Source of the DNA: Azovibrio restrictus
GTDB taxonomy: Bacteria > Pseudomonadota > Gammaproteobacteria > Burkholderiales > Rhodocyclaceae
Direction of reading: 5' to 3'
NCBI GenBank assembly: GCA_003252145.1
Contig: QKDJ01000212.1
Coordinates: 1 to 5,279 of the forward strand
Length of the DNA stretch: 5,279 nt
Part shown: piece by piece, positions 1 to 5,279 of the stretch
How the letters are laid out: each line of letters starts with the position of its first letter
How positions within the stretch are numbered: position 1 is the first letter of the stretch
Made by a program: the position numbers and the translations under genes
The notes under the pieces: generated by a model
What the model was told of the DNA's origin: nothing
Databases searched by the model: none
Seen by the model: the letters and a program-made list of their open reading frames with translations, nothing else

Positions 1-136
1 TATCCGGGTGATCCTGAACGTGATCCCCCAGATTGAAACTGGCATAGGGCTCTTCGGAACAGCCACCTGTACGGGTCGTCTGCAGGGCCTTAACGCCAGG
101 AGGAGCCGGCCAATCAGGAATGATCAGATCAAGCAT
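1..136 (-). CDS. pgeF: PgeF/YfiH laccase-domain protein (peptidoglycan editing factor family), N-terminal fragment
   Basis: Partial gene: only the first 45 codons are present and the rest lies beyond the left edge. Read on the minus strand from the ATG at 136-134, it begins MLDLIIPDWPAPPGVKALQT and continues with TRTGG, then SFNLGDHV. This is the typical opening of the YfiH/PgeF (DUF152, Cu-oxidase_4) family: a short I-x-P-x-W-P start, a T-T-R-x-GG segment and an NLGxHVxDxP segment. The metal-binding His and Cys residues of the family lie further downstream and are not visible. Family members are reported to act on purine nucleosides or phenolics, and in E. coli to prevent mis-incorporation into peptidoglycan precursors. 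The start overlaps the end of rluD by 8 bases and is preceded by GAGGA at a spacing of 8, so the two are probably co-translated. The order rluD-pgeF matches E. coli. Confidence 0.9.
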   Translation of the reverse strand, partial: MLDLIIPDWPAPPGVKALQTTRTGGCSEEPYASFNLGDHVQDHPD

Positions 137-1079
137 CCGGTAAATCCTCAAGTAACTGTTTCATATCGTCCGGCAAGGGAACCTCCCAGGACAGAGGTGC
201 CTGACTCACGGGATGAATCAACCCAAGACGGGTGGCATGCAAAGCCTGACGCCCGAAGGATGGCAGCCCTGGCGTCGAAGCCCGGCCATAGACCGGGTCT
301 CCTAGCAAAGGGTGACCCACATGAGCCATATGCACGCGAATTTGGTGAGTCCGCCCGGTTTCCAGGCGACAGCACACCAGGGCAGCCCCCTGATAGCGGC
401 GGAGAATCCGGTAATGGGTAATGGCAGGTTTGCCGCCGGGAACCACCGCCATCTTGATGCGCTGGCTGGGATGGCGTCCGATAGGGGCTTCCACCCTCCC
501 CTCCTGATCAGGGATTCCCCAGGTCACGGCCAGATATTCCCGTTTCACCGTCCGGGCCTGGAGCTGGCGCACCAGGTCCGTCTGGGATTCCAGGGTTCGC
601 GCCACCACCAGAAGGCCGCTGGTGTCCTTGTCCAGGCGGTGCACGATGCCAGCCCTAGGCACCCCGGCCAAGACTGGGTCGTGATGCAACAGGGCATTCA
701 TCAGAGTCCCGCTCCAGTTGCCACTTCCGGGGTGCACCACCATACCTGCTGGCTTGTTGACCACCAGCAAGGCCTCATCTTCAAACACGATATCCAGGGG
801 AATGGCTTCCGGCACCTGGGCCAGGGTTTCTTGATCGTGCAAAGCCACCAGCGCCAGGGATTCTCCGCCGCGCAGCTTGCGCTTGGGTTCGCGCTCTTCT
901 ACACCATCGACCAGCAATTGCCCGGCCTTGATCCAGGTCTGCAGACGGTTACGGGAATACTGGGGCAGCAACAGGGCCAGCACCTGATCCAGGCGTCGCC
1001 CCGCTTCGCTTTCGGGAACCCATAAAACCTCTTCCGGGCTTGGGCTATAATCGTCGAGATTTTCTTCAGGATTGCTCAT
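129..1079 (-). CDS. rluD: 23S rRNA pseudouridine synthase RluD
   Basis: Encodes a 316-residue RluA/RluD-family pseudouridine synthase. RluD isomerises uridines in helix 69 of 23S rRNA (positions 1911, 1915 and 1917 in E. coli), which helps ribosome assembly and subunit joining. An S4 RNA-binding domain covers about residues 26-75 (RRLDQVLALLLPQYSRNRL). The catalytic domain has VVNKPAGMVVHPG near 106-118, the hallmark HRLDKDTSG at 147-155 with catalytic Asp150, and the RTHQIRVHMAH block at 243-253, followed by HPLLGDPVYG. Length is near the E. coli protein (326). The start is ATG 1079, directly abutting the bamD start. No Shine-Dalgarno precedes it. Longer in-frame options are TTG 1124 (GAAGG 9 bases upstream), ATG 1160 and GTG 1172, but their extra Arg-rich sequence is not conserved-looking. 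Likely an operon with pgeF. RluD is preferred over RluC/RluA because of the downstream pgeF and the divergent bamD. Confidence 0.95.
   Translation of the reverse strand: MSNPEENLDDYSPSPEEVLWVPESEAGRRLDQVLALLLPQYSRNRLQTWIKAGQLLVDGVEEREPKRKLRGGESLALVALHDQETLAQVPEAIPLDIVFEDEALLVVNKPAGMVVHPGSGNWSGTLMNALLHHDPVLAGVPRAGIVHRLDKDTSGLLVVARTLESQTDLVRQLQARTVKREYLAVTWGIPDQEGRVEAPIGRHPSQRIKMAVVPGGKPAITHYRILRRYQGAALVCCRLETGRTHQIRVHMAHVGHPLLGDPVYGRASTPGLPSFGRQALHATRLGLIHPVSQAPLSWEVPLPDDMKQLLEDLPDA
145..149 (-). promoter_or_regulatory. Ribosome binding site of pgeF, inside the rluD 3' end
   Basis: GAGGA on the minus strand lies 8 bases upstream of the pgeF ATG, within the last codons of rluD. It fixes the pgeF start at 136 and suggests translational coupling with rluD, whose stop codon lies just inside pgeF. 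Confidence 0.7.
1046..1051 (+). promoter_or_regulatory. Predicted -10 box of the bamD promoter, inside rluD
   Basis: A perfect TATAAT lies 28 bases upstream of the bamD ATG, within codons for D-Y-S near the rluD N-terminus. A start site around 1057-1058 would give a leader of about 22 bases that still contains the AGGA ribosome binding site. A -35 box at 16-18 bases spacing is poor (AT-rich, no TTGACA-like match), so an activator or an alternative promoter cannot be excluded. Confidence 0.5.
1068..1071 (+). promoter_or_regulatory. Ribosome binding site of bamD
   Basis: AGGA lies 8 bases before the ATG at 1080. It supports this start even though it gives a long signal-peptide N-region. The only in-frame alternative before the hydrophobic core is TTG 1113, which directly abuts an AAGGAG and so has no workable spacing. 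Confidence 0.55.
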
Positions 1080-1949
1080 ATGCGAAGTGTAGCCGGGGTT
1101 GCAGCAAAGGAGTTGGCCTCTCAATCGTCCACGCCTTCGATCGCGAAGCCGTGGCGCCATTCCCTGCGCCACGGGCTCATCGCCCTGAGCGTGGCCCTAG
1201 CCAGCGGATGCAGTCTGTTGCCGGAACAAATTGATAATACGGCCGGCTGGTCTGCTGCCCGACTTTATTCCGAAGCCAAGACGGCCATGGAAGACAGTAA
1301 CTGGGAACAGGCAGTCAAGTATTACCAGAAGCTGGAGTCCAGGTATCCCTACGGTCGCTTCGCCCAGCAAGCCCAGATCGAAACAGCCTACGCCTACTGG
1401 AAGGATGGCGACACGGCCTCCGCCATCGCCGCCTGTGACCGCTTCATCAAGCTGCACCCCAACCATCCCCATGTGGACTACATGTACTACCTGAAGGGCT
1501 TGATCAATTTCAACGAAGATCTGGGCTTCCTGAGTTACCTGAATACTCAGGATCAGACGGAGCGCGATCCCAAGGCAGCCCGTGCAGCCTTCGAGACCTT
1601 TAAGGAACTGGTGCAGCGCTTCCCTAAAAGCAAGTACACTTCGGATGCCCTGCAGCGAATGAACTACCTGGTCAATGCCCTGTCAGCCCATGAGGTGCAT
1701 GTGGCCCACTATTACTACAAGCGGGGCGCCTACATTGCTGCCGCCAACCGTAGCCAGTTTGCCGTACAGAATTACCCCAACACCCCTTCCCAGGAAAAGG
1801 CCCTGTTTCTCATGGTCAAATCCTATGAGCAGTTGGGTATGGAACAATTGCGGGCCGATGCTGAACGGGTGATGCGCCTCAACTACCCCGAGAGTATTTT
1901 CTTTACTGATGGTCTGGAGCGTAAGAAACCTTGGTGGCAGGTTCTTTAA
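1080..1949 (+). CDS. bamD: Outer membrane protein assembly factor BamD (lipoprotein, TPR repeats)
   Basis: Encodes a 289-residue lipoprotein of the BamD/YfiO/ComL family. BamD is the essential lipoprotein of the BAM complex; it binds BamA on the periplasmic face of the outer membrane and helps insert beta-barrel proteins. A signal sequence has basic residues (WRHSLRH, 25-31), a hydrophobic core (GLIALSVALA) and a lipobox-like A-S-G-C with the lipidated Cys at 44. After it come TPR-like helical repeats: LYSEAKTAMEDSNWEQAVKY with LESRYPYGRFAQQAQIETAYAYW, then the repeat with AIAACDRFIKLHPNHP and YMYYLKGL, then KAARAAFETFKELVQRFPKSKY, then YYKRGAYIAAANRSQFAVQNYP, then ALFLMVKSYEQLGMEQLRADAERVMRLNYP. 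The 43-residue signal region is long, with about 24 residues before the basic segment, making the protein longer than E. coli BamD (245). Divergent from rluD as in E. coli. It converges with the kinase gene. Confidence 0.95.
   Translation: MRSVAGVAAKELASQSSTPSIAKPWRHSLRHGLIALSVALASGCSLLPEQIDNTAGWSAARLYSEAKTAMEDSNWEQAVKYYQKLESRYPYGRFAQQAQIETAYAYWKDGDTASAIAACDRFIKLHPNHPHVDYMYYLKGLINFNEDLGFLSYLNTQDQTERDPKAARAAFETFKELVQRFPKSKYTSDALQRMNYLVNALSAHEVHVAHYYYKRGAYIAAANRSQFAVQNYPNTPSQEKALFLMVKSYEQLGMEQLRADAERVMRLNYPESIFFTDGLERKKPWWQVL
1086..1091 (-). promoter_or_regulatory. Possible -10 element for a leaderless rluD transcript
   Basis: On the minus strand TACACT is followed by six bases and then the rluD ATG, so a transcript starting at the usual distance would begin at the A of the start codon. 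This would fit the missing Shine-Dalgarno sequence. No convincing -35 box is seen 16-18 bases further upstream, so the call is weak. The element lies inside the bamD signal-peptide codons. Confidence 0.25.
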
Positions 1950-1999
1950 ATGAAAATCAGGTGGCCTCAGCTGGCCTGTTTGATGGCCAGCACCGCCTG
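1948..1999 (-). terminator. Intrinsic terminator at the 3' end of the kinase gene
   Basis: A perfect 7-bp inverted repeat (GCTGGCC at 1970-1976, GGCCAGC at 1985-1991, 8-base loop) is extended by an outer 7-bp stem with one G-T pair (1958-1964 with 1993-1999). Read on the minus strand, the hairpin is followed by ATTTTCATTT, a T-rich tail. The hairpin includes the last codons and the stop codon of the kinase gene. On the plus strand there is no T run, so its value as a terminator for bamD is doubtful, although it lies just after the bamD stop. Confidence 0.55.
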
Positions 2000-4360
2000 A
2001 TTACGCAAGGTACGCAACAGGGCTAGTTCTTTGTCGGTAATCTCGATACTACCGGCCTCTTCCTTGTCCGCGTAAATTATGGCTACCGGGTTGTTCTTGA
2101 TGTTGAGCGGGAACACCACAAAACTTCGGGCCGAAAGCATCTTGCGATACCAGTCGGGAATCCGGCTGGCAATCTTGGGATCATCAATGTCGCTGATCAG
2201 GATATCCACCCCTTTTGATGTCACCGCATGAAAAATATCCGGTGTGAAACTCAGGGTGAACTGGAACTGTTTGGCTACTTCGTTAGCATCCGGACCGAAA
2301 CCGAAACGCCCCTGCATGACATTGTTACGGGCGTCCTTGATACACAATAGCACCCGGCGAAATCCCATGGCCCGATACATGGTCTCCAGGATGATGCGCA
2401 GTACATCATTGAGCTTGTAGTTTTCCACCAGGGTGTTACTGATGTCCTGAATCCCGGCGGTGAGTACCGCCTGGGCATCCACCGCCTTCTGCCCTTCCTC
2501 TCCAAACGCGCCAGTATCGAGCACTGCATTCTTCCCCATGGAAAGAATGGTGCCCGCCAGGCTGTCGCTCCCAATCACCGTATCCGCGCTCTGATCCTCC
2601 CCCATTTCCGAGAGCCCCACATATTTGCTGAGCTGTCGGCCGAAATGGGTTTGCTGCAGATTGACTTGGACGATACGTGCAAACTCGGTGACTTCTTCAA
2701 TAGCTCCTCGGATAGCCTCGGTCAATTCGTTGGACTCCACCGTCACGGAAGCTTTGAAACGTGCAGAAATCTTACGAATTTCCCTATCCCGTTCCTCAGG
2801 AGTCAGGTTAACGATGGCATCACACAAGGAATTGGAATAGGCAGAAACTACCTGCAAGCGTTCCTCTGGCGTCCGAGGGCGGCGCACTTGCCCAGGGCTG
2901 ATCTGACGCATGCTGTTGACGATCACGGTGGGAAAGCCCCAGTTCCGCGCAATGCCAATCCCCAGGTCCTCAAAGGTCACCCCCAACACCTTCAGAGAAG
3001 CTTGCTGCTCGCCAATCTCATTCTGGATCATGACCTTGCGAATTTCCTCGCTTTCCTCAGGGAAGTAATACTGGGAAAGGAGGCGTCCCAAATTGTGGAA
3101 CATTGCACAGATAAAGGGCTGCTCCTGGTCTCGATGCTCCTGAAGCGTGGCAATAGCCTGAGCTAGCGACCCCGCCAGATTGGCTCGCAGGAATTCTTCC
3201 TTGAGCTGATTGGCGTTGACCTTGTTCTGCAAGTGCTCAAACAACAAGACTGTCACGGCGATATTACGCACCACGTCAAAACCCAGCACGATCACTGCCC
3301 GGGACACCGTGCTGATATTGCCTCCACCTGCTTGGTGATAATGGGCAGAATTGACCAAACGCAAGATCTTGTTGGTCAAGGAGAAATCCTTGAGGATGGA
3401 TGTGGAGAGCTTGGAAATGCTCTCCGTTTCGCTGGAGGCGATCTTGTTGATGGCACTGACCGACTCGGACAGGGCCGGGAAGTCCCCCTTGTGGCGCAAG
3501 CGCCGCAACAGGAAATCCACCGTACTGGCCTGAACTCCGCCTCCCTGACTTTCATCCTTTTCAGGGGTCAGATAGGTTTCCAGAGCCTGAGCAAACTGGG
3601 CCGCCGTTTCATAGCGCTCTTCGGGGTTACGTGCCACGGCCTTGAGAATGATGTTCCCCAACCGGTCATCAATGGCTGCACCATCCGGCAGACGCACACT
3701 CTCATTGGTGATCCGGTTCATGATCTGGTAGATATCAGAACCCGCAATGACCCGTTTTCCCGTCAACAACTCACACAGAATCAGTCCGGCAGAGAAAATA
3801 TCGGTCCGCTCACTGACCACCCGACTGGTAATGTACTCGGGCGCCATATAGGCTGGCGTACCCGTAAACTCCTGCCCCTCATAGACCTCGTTCAGATGGG
3901 CGGCAATCCCGAAATCCATTACCCGAGGAACACCCGCTTCATCCATGAGAATATTGCTGGGTTTGAGATCCCGGTGAATCACCCCATGGGTGTGTGCATG
4001 GGCCACGGCCTCAAGGATATCCCGCATGAGGCTGGCTGCCTTAGCGGGTGGTAAGGGGCCTTGTTGTTGGAGATGGCGGGCCAGATTCAAGCCTGGCACA
4101 TACTCAAAAATCAGGAAGACATCCCCACCCTCTTCCCCTGCTTCATAGATGGGAACGATATCCGGGTGGCGCAGCTTGCTCACCATGCGTGCTTCACTCA
4201 ACAAGGTGGCATTCTGCTCGGGATCAGGTTGGGAAAAGTGCAGGGTTTTGACGGCCACTTCCCGTTCGAGCTGCGGGTCAAAAGCAAGATAAACCACGCT
4301 CTGAGCGCCACGGCCCAATTCCCGGCGAATCTCGAAACGGCCAATATGCCCGCTACTCAT
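1967..4360 (-). CDS. Serine/threonine protein kinase with HDOD and GAF domains
   Basis: A 797-residue regulator with no predicted membrane segment, so probably cytoplasmic. Residues about 8-265 are a Hanks-type kinase: glycine loop GRGAQSVV (16-23, third Gly replaced by Ser), AVK with Lys38, Glu56 of helix C, HRDLKPSN (129-136, catalytic Asp131), DFG (149-151), GTPAYMAPE (167-175), Asp187 and Arg249. All residues needed for phosphotransfer are present. Residues about 290-490 are an HDOD domain (DFPALSESV, ILKDFSLTNKILRLVNSAHY, AVIVLGFDVVRNIAV); the position equivalent to the HD pair reads H422-N423, as expected for a non-enzymatic HDOD domain. Residues about 500-620 are a helical linker. Residues about 630-795 look like a GAF domain (LNDVLRIILETMYRAMGFRRVLL, then FVVFPLNIKNNPVAIIYAD). 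The start is ATG 4360; TTG 4369 would add three residues, and neither has a strong Shine-Dalgarno. Substrate and input signal are unknown; GAF may bind a ligand and HDOD may act as a scaffold. Confidence 0.92.
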   Translation of the reverse strand: MSSGHIGRFEIRRELGRGAQSVVYLAFDPQLEREVAVKTLHFSQPDPEQNATLLSEARMVSKLRHPDIVPIYEAGEEGGDVFLIFEYVPGLNLARHLQQQGPLPPAKAASLMRDILEAVAHAHTHGVIHRDLKPSNILMDEAGVPRVMDFGIAAHLNEVYEGQEFTGTPAYMAPEYITSRVVSERTDIFSAGLILCELLTGKRVIAGSDIYQIMNRITNESVRLPDGAAIDDRLGNIILKAVARNPEERYETAAQFAQALETYLTPEKDESQGGGVQASTVDFLLRRLRHKGDFPALSESVSAINKIASSETESISKLSTSILKDFSLTNKILRLVNSAHYHQAGGGNISTVSRAVIVLGFDVVRNIAVTVLLFEHLQNKVNANQLKEEFLRANLAGSLAQAIATLQEHRDQEQPFICAMFHNLGRLLSQYYFPEESEEIRKVMIQNEIGEQQASLKVLGVTFEDLGIGIARNWGFPTVIVNSMRQISPGQVRRPRTPEERLQVVSAYSNSLCDAIVNLTPEERDREIRKISARFKASVTVESNELTEAIRGAIEEVTEFARIVQVNLQQTHFGRQLSKYVGLSEMGEDQSADTVIGSDSLAGTILSMGKNAVLDTGAFGEEGQKAVDAQAVLTAGIQDISNTLVENYKLNDVLRIILETMYRAMGFRRVLLCIKDARNNVMQGRFGFGPDANEVAKQFQFTLSFTPDIFHAVTSKGVDILISDIDDPKIASRIPDWYRKMLSARSFVVFPLNIKNNPVAIIYADKEEAGSIEITDKELALLRTLRNQAVLAIKQAS

Positions 4361-4389
4361 ACCTGACAACCCGTATCTGTAATTGCGAA

Positions 4390-4411
4390 AATACTTACGT
4401 TTGTGAGTATT
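4390..4411. repeat. 22-bp imperfect palindrome upstream of the kinase gene
   Basis: Plus strand AATACTTAC, GTTT, GTGAGTATT: two 9-base arms around a 4-base spacer with one mismatch (a G-T pair in RNA). It lies in the 63-base gap between the end of the DUF3293 gene and the kinase start, about 30 bases upstream of the kinase ATG. On the minus strand it is followed by a short T run shared with the stem, so it could be a weak terminator of the rmuC-DUF3293 unit. The AT-rich dyad could equally be an operator for the kinase gene. The sequence alone does not decide. Confidence 0.5.
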
Positions 4412-4423
4412 GCAGAATATTTA

Positions 4424-4840
4424 CTAAACCCACAACAATTTCGACAATTCTCCTACCTGCCCCCATAAACATGCATTTTGACCAACTTTTCCAGCTAGAC
4501 TAAGGGTTTCCTGGCAACTAAGCTCCGGAACAAAAAAGCTAGGTTCCATAGGCCAGAGGCCTAAATCAGAATAATTCTCAGCGAGAAAAATAGAAAAATT
4601 GCCGCATAGCAGCAATTTCCTTAGTTTTTCCTGTTCAAGCTGATTGCGTTCCCCTGAAACCAGCTGGGATCCCGGATTCCAGGCGGTCACCAATCCCCAG
4701 CAAGCGTACTGTTCCTGCCGCAGCCACTGTTCCAGCATTGGATTGAGTACGCCGACCCGTAGACTCACCTGCTGATTCGGCAGCTGAATCCGGTACTCCG
4801 TCGCCCGATAGGCTGCCTCCAGTTCGGGCGAGTAACTCAG
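4424..4840 (-). CDS. DUF3293 domain-containing protein (probable CTG start)
   Basis: A protein of about 138 residues of the DUF3293 family, function unknown. With the start used here, it shows AAYRATEYRI (9-18), LRVG (27-30), the signature TAWNPGS (52-58) followed by an E-R-N segment, WPMEPSFFV (96-104) and GQNACLW (120-126) near the C-terminus. These follow the family pattern of an A-Y-x-x-T-x-Y start, T-x-x-NP-x-S, an E-x-S-F segment and GQNA. The first standard start codon in frame is GTG 4768, which would remove the conserved AAYRATEYRI segment. Upstream of it the frame holds no ATG, GTG or TTG back to an in-frame TGA at 4888-4886. CTG 4840 overlaps the rmuC stop as CTGA and follows GGGGAGG by 4 bases, so it is chosen. 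The arrangement suggests translational coupling to rmuC. Family assignment is from recalled motifs. Confidence 0.8.
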   Translation of the reverse strand: MSYSPELEAAYRATEYRIQLPNQQVSLRVGVLNPMLEQWLRQEQYACWGLVTAWNPGSQLVSGERNQLEQEKLRKLLLCGNFSIFLAENYSDLGLWPMEPSFFVPELSCQETLSLAGKVGQNACLWGQVGELSKLLWV

Positions 4841-5279
4841 GCTTCCTCCCCTTCGAATTCTGCGCTGCCAATCAGTTGTTCGGCGTCACCAGCAGGTAAG
4901 GCTTCCACTTCTTTGAGTCGCCGGGACAAGACTCGAGTCCTGGTTTCAGCCTTACCTATACTGTTACTCGCCTCATCCAGCTTCTTGCGGGTATGGGCCA
5001 GGGCTTCACCAAACTTTCCGAACTCCGTCTTGACGGCGCCCAGCACCGCCCATACCTCGGCGGAACGCTGTTCAATGGCCAAAGTTCTGAAGCCCATTTG
5101 CAAACTGTTCAATAGGGCCGCCAAGGTGGTGGGCCCAGCCAGGTTAACCCGCCACTCCCGCTGCAAGGTATCCACCAGGCCGGGACGACGTAGCGCTTCG
5201 GCGTACAAACCTCCGATGGGTAGATAGAGAATGGCGAAATCCGTCGTATGGGGGGGGGCCACATACTTTTCCCGAATAC
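4837..5279 (-). CDS. rmuC: DNA recombination protein RmuC, C-terminal fragment
   Basis: The C-terminal 146 residues of an RmuC-family protein; the 5' part lies beyond the right edge. The frame is open to the edge and reads IREKYVAPPHTTDFAILYLP, then GGLYAEALRR, then NLAGPTTLAALLNSLQMGFRTL. The PHTTDFAI-x-x-LP and PTTL-x-A-L-x-x-L motifs are diagnostic of RmuC. A predicted coiled-coil segment follows (EFGKFGEALAHTRKKLDEAS, then ETRTRVLSRRLKEVEALP) and an acidic tail ending EGEEA. RmuC is a coiled-coil protein with a restriction-endonuclease-like fold; in E. coli its loss raises inversions at short inverted repeats. A GTG at 5262 is internal to the conserved region and is not the start. The stop overlaps the probable CTG start of the downstream DUF3293 gene. 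Confidence 0.93.
   Translation of the reverse strand, partial: IREKYVAPPHTTDFAILYLPIGGLYAEALRRPGLVDTLQREWRVNLAGPTTLAALLNSLQMGFRTLAIEQRSAEVWAVLGAVKTEFGKFGEALAHTRKKLDEASNSIGKAETRTRVLSRRLKEVEALPAGDAEQLIGSAEFEGEEA
4845..4851 (-). promoter_or_regulatory. Ribosome binding site of the DUF3293 gene, inside the rmuC 3' end
   Basis: GGGGAGG on the minus strand lies 4 bases before CTG 4840. It is the strongest Shine-Dalgarno-like sequence in this part of the window and is the main reason for the CTG start. The spacing is slightly short; an overlapping GAAGG pairing would give a spacing of 9. Confidence 0.55.
5250..5258. repeat. Homopolymer of nine G (nine C on the rmuC coding strand)
   Basis: Nine consecutive G bases on the plus strand form codons GCC CCC CCC C(AT) of rmuC, encoding A-P-P-H. 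The conserved frame continues on both sides (KYV before, HTTDFAI after), so nine is the in-frame length. Such a run is prone to slippage and to sequencing errors. Confidence 0.9.

Noticed and set aside
9..30. Near-direct repeat GTGATCC at the left edge
   Set aside because: Two 7-base copies 8 bases apart arise from similar codons in pgeF (H-V-Q-D-H); too short to be meaningful.
312..1025. Long plus-strand open frame of 237 codons opposite rluD
   Set aside because: It is the shadow of rluD: His/Gln-rich composition without any recognisable domain, while the opposite strand carries all RluD motifs.
129..1172. Longer rluD beginning at GTG 1172 (347 residues) or ATG 1160
   Set aside because: The extra Arg-rich N-terminus overlaps bamD, has no properly spaced ribosome binding site and does not look like RluD; ATG 1079 gives a near-standard length.
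3233..4054. Plus-strand open frame of 273 codons opposite the kinase domain
   Set aside because: No recognisable motif; the opposite strand encodes the intact kinase with HRDLKPSN, DFG and APE. Treated as a shadow frame.
4635..4871. Minus-strand 78-codon frame between rmuC and the DUF3293 gene
   Set aside because: It overlaps both real genes in another frame, has low-complexity sequence, and the DUF3293 frame carries the conserved motifs.
4837..5262. A stand-alone 141-residue gene starting at GTG 5262
   Set aside because: The frame stays open to the window edge and the upstream residues IREKY continue the RmuC consensus, so this is an internal codon of a truncated gene.

Overview
The window is a densely packed stretch of a proteobacterial chromosome, most likely betaproteobacterial. 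Moderate-to-high G+C, an E. coli-like order of bamD divergent from rluD-pgeF, a BamD lipoprotein and a proteobacterial RmuC all fit this. The genus cannot be read from the sequence. No mobile element, CRISPR array, tRNA or rRNA gene was seen, and no gene-free stretch exceeds about 65 bases.

Left part (1-1949): on the minus strand, rluD (23S rRNA pseudouridine synthase) runs into pgeF/yfiH (multicopper-oxidase-like laccase-domain protein), which overlaps the rluD end by 8 bases and is cut by the left edge. On the plus strand, bamD (outer-membrane assembly lipoprotein) diverges from rluD. The two predicted start codons are immediately back to back in the hexamer CATATG (1077-1082), so each promoter must lie inside the other gene. 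A perfect TATAAT for bamD sits in the 5' coding part of rluD.

Middle (1958-4360): on the minus strand, converging on bamD with a 17-base gap, lies a large three-part regulator. It has an N-terminal Hanks-type Ser/Thr kinase with all catalytic motifs, then an HDOD domain, then a C-terminal GAF domain. A hairpin with a T-rich tail at its 3' end is a likely intrinsic terminator. This gene is the most interesting protein in the window.

Right part (4424-5279): on the minus strand, the C-terminal part of rmuC (cut by the right edge) is followed by a small DUF3293 gene. That gene has no ATG, GTG or TTG that would preserve its conserved N-terminus, and it probably starts at a CTG overlapping the rmuC stop codon. 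A 63-base gap carrying a 22-bp imperfect palindrome separates it from the kinase gene. rmuC, the DUF3293 gene and the kinase gene share a direction and may be partly co-transcribed.

Overall this is mostly housekeeping (ribosome modification, envelope assembly, DNA maintenance) with one signalling protein of unknown target. I see no clear new multi-gene system. The points worth a second look are the kinase-HDOD-GAF fusion, the probable CTG start, the zero-gap divergent starts with a possibly leaderless rluD, and a G9 tract in rmuC.
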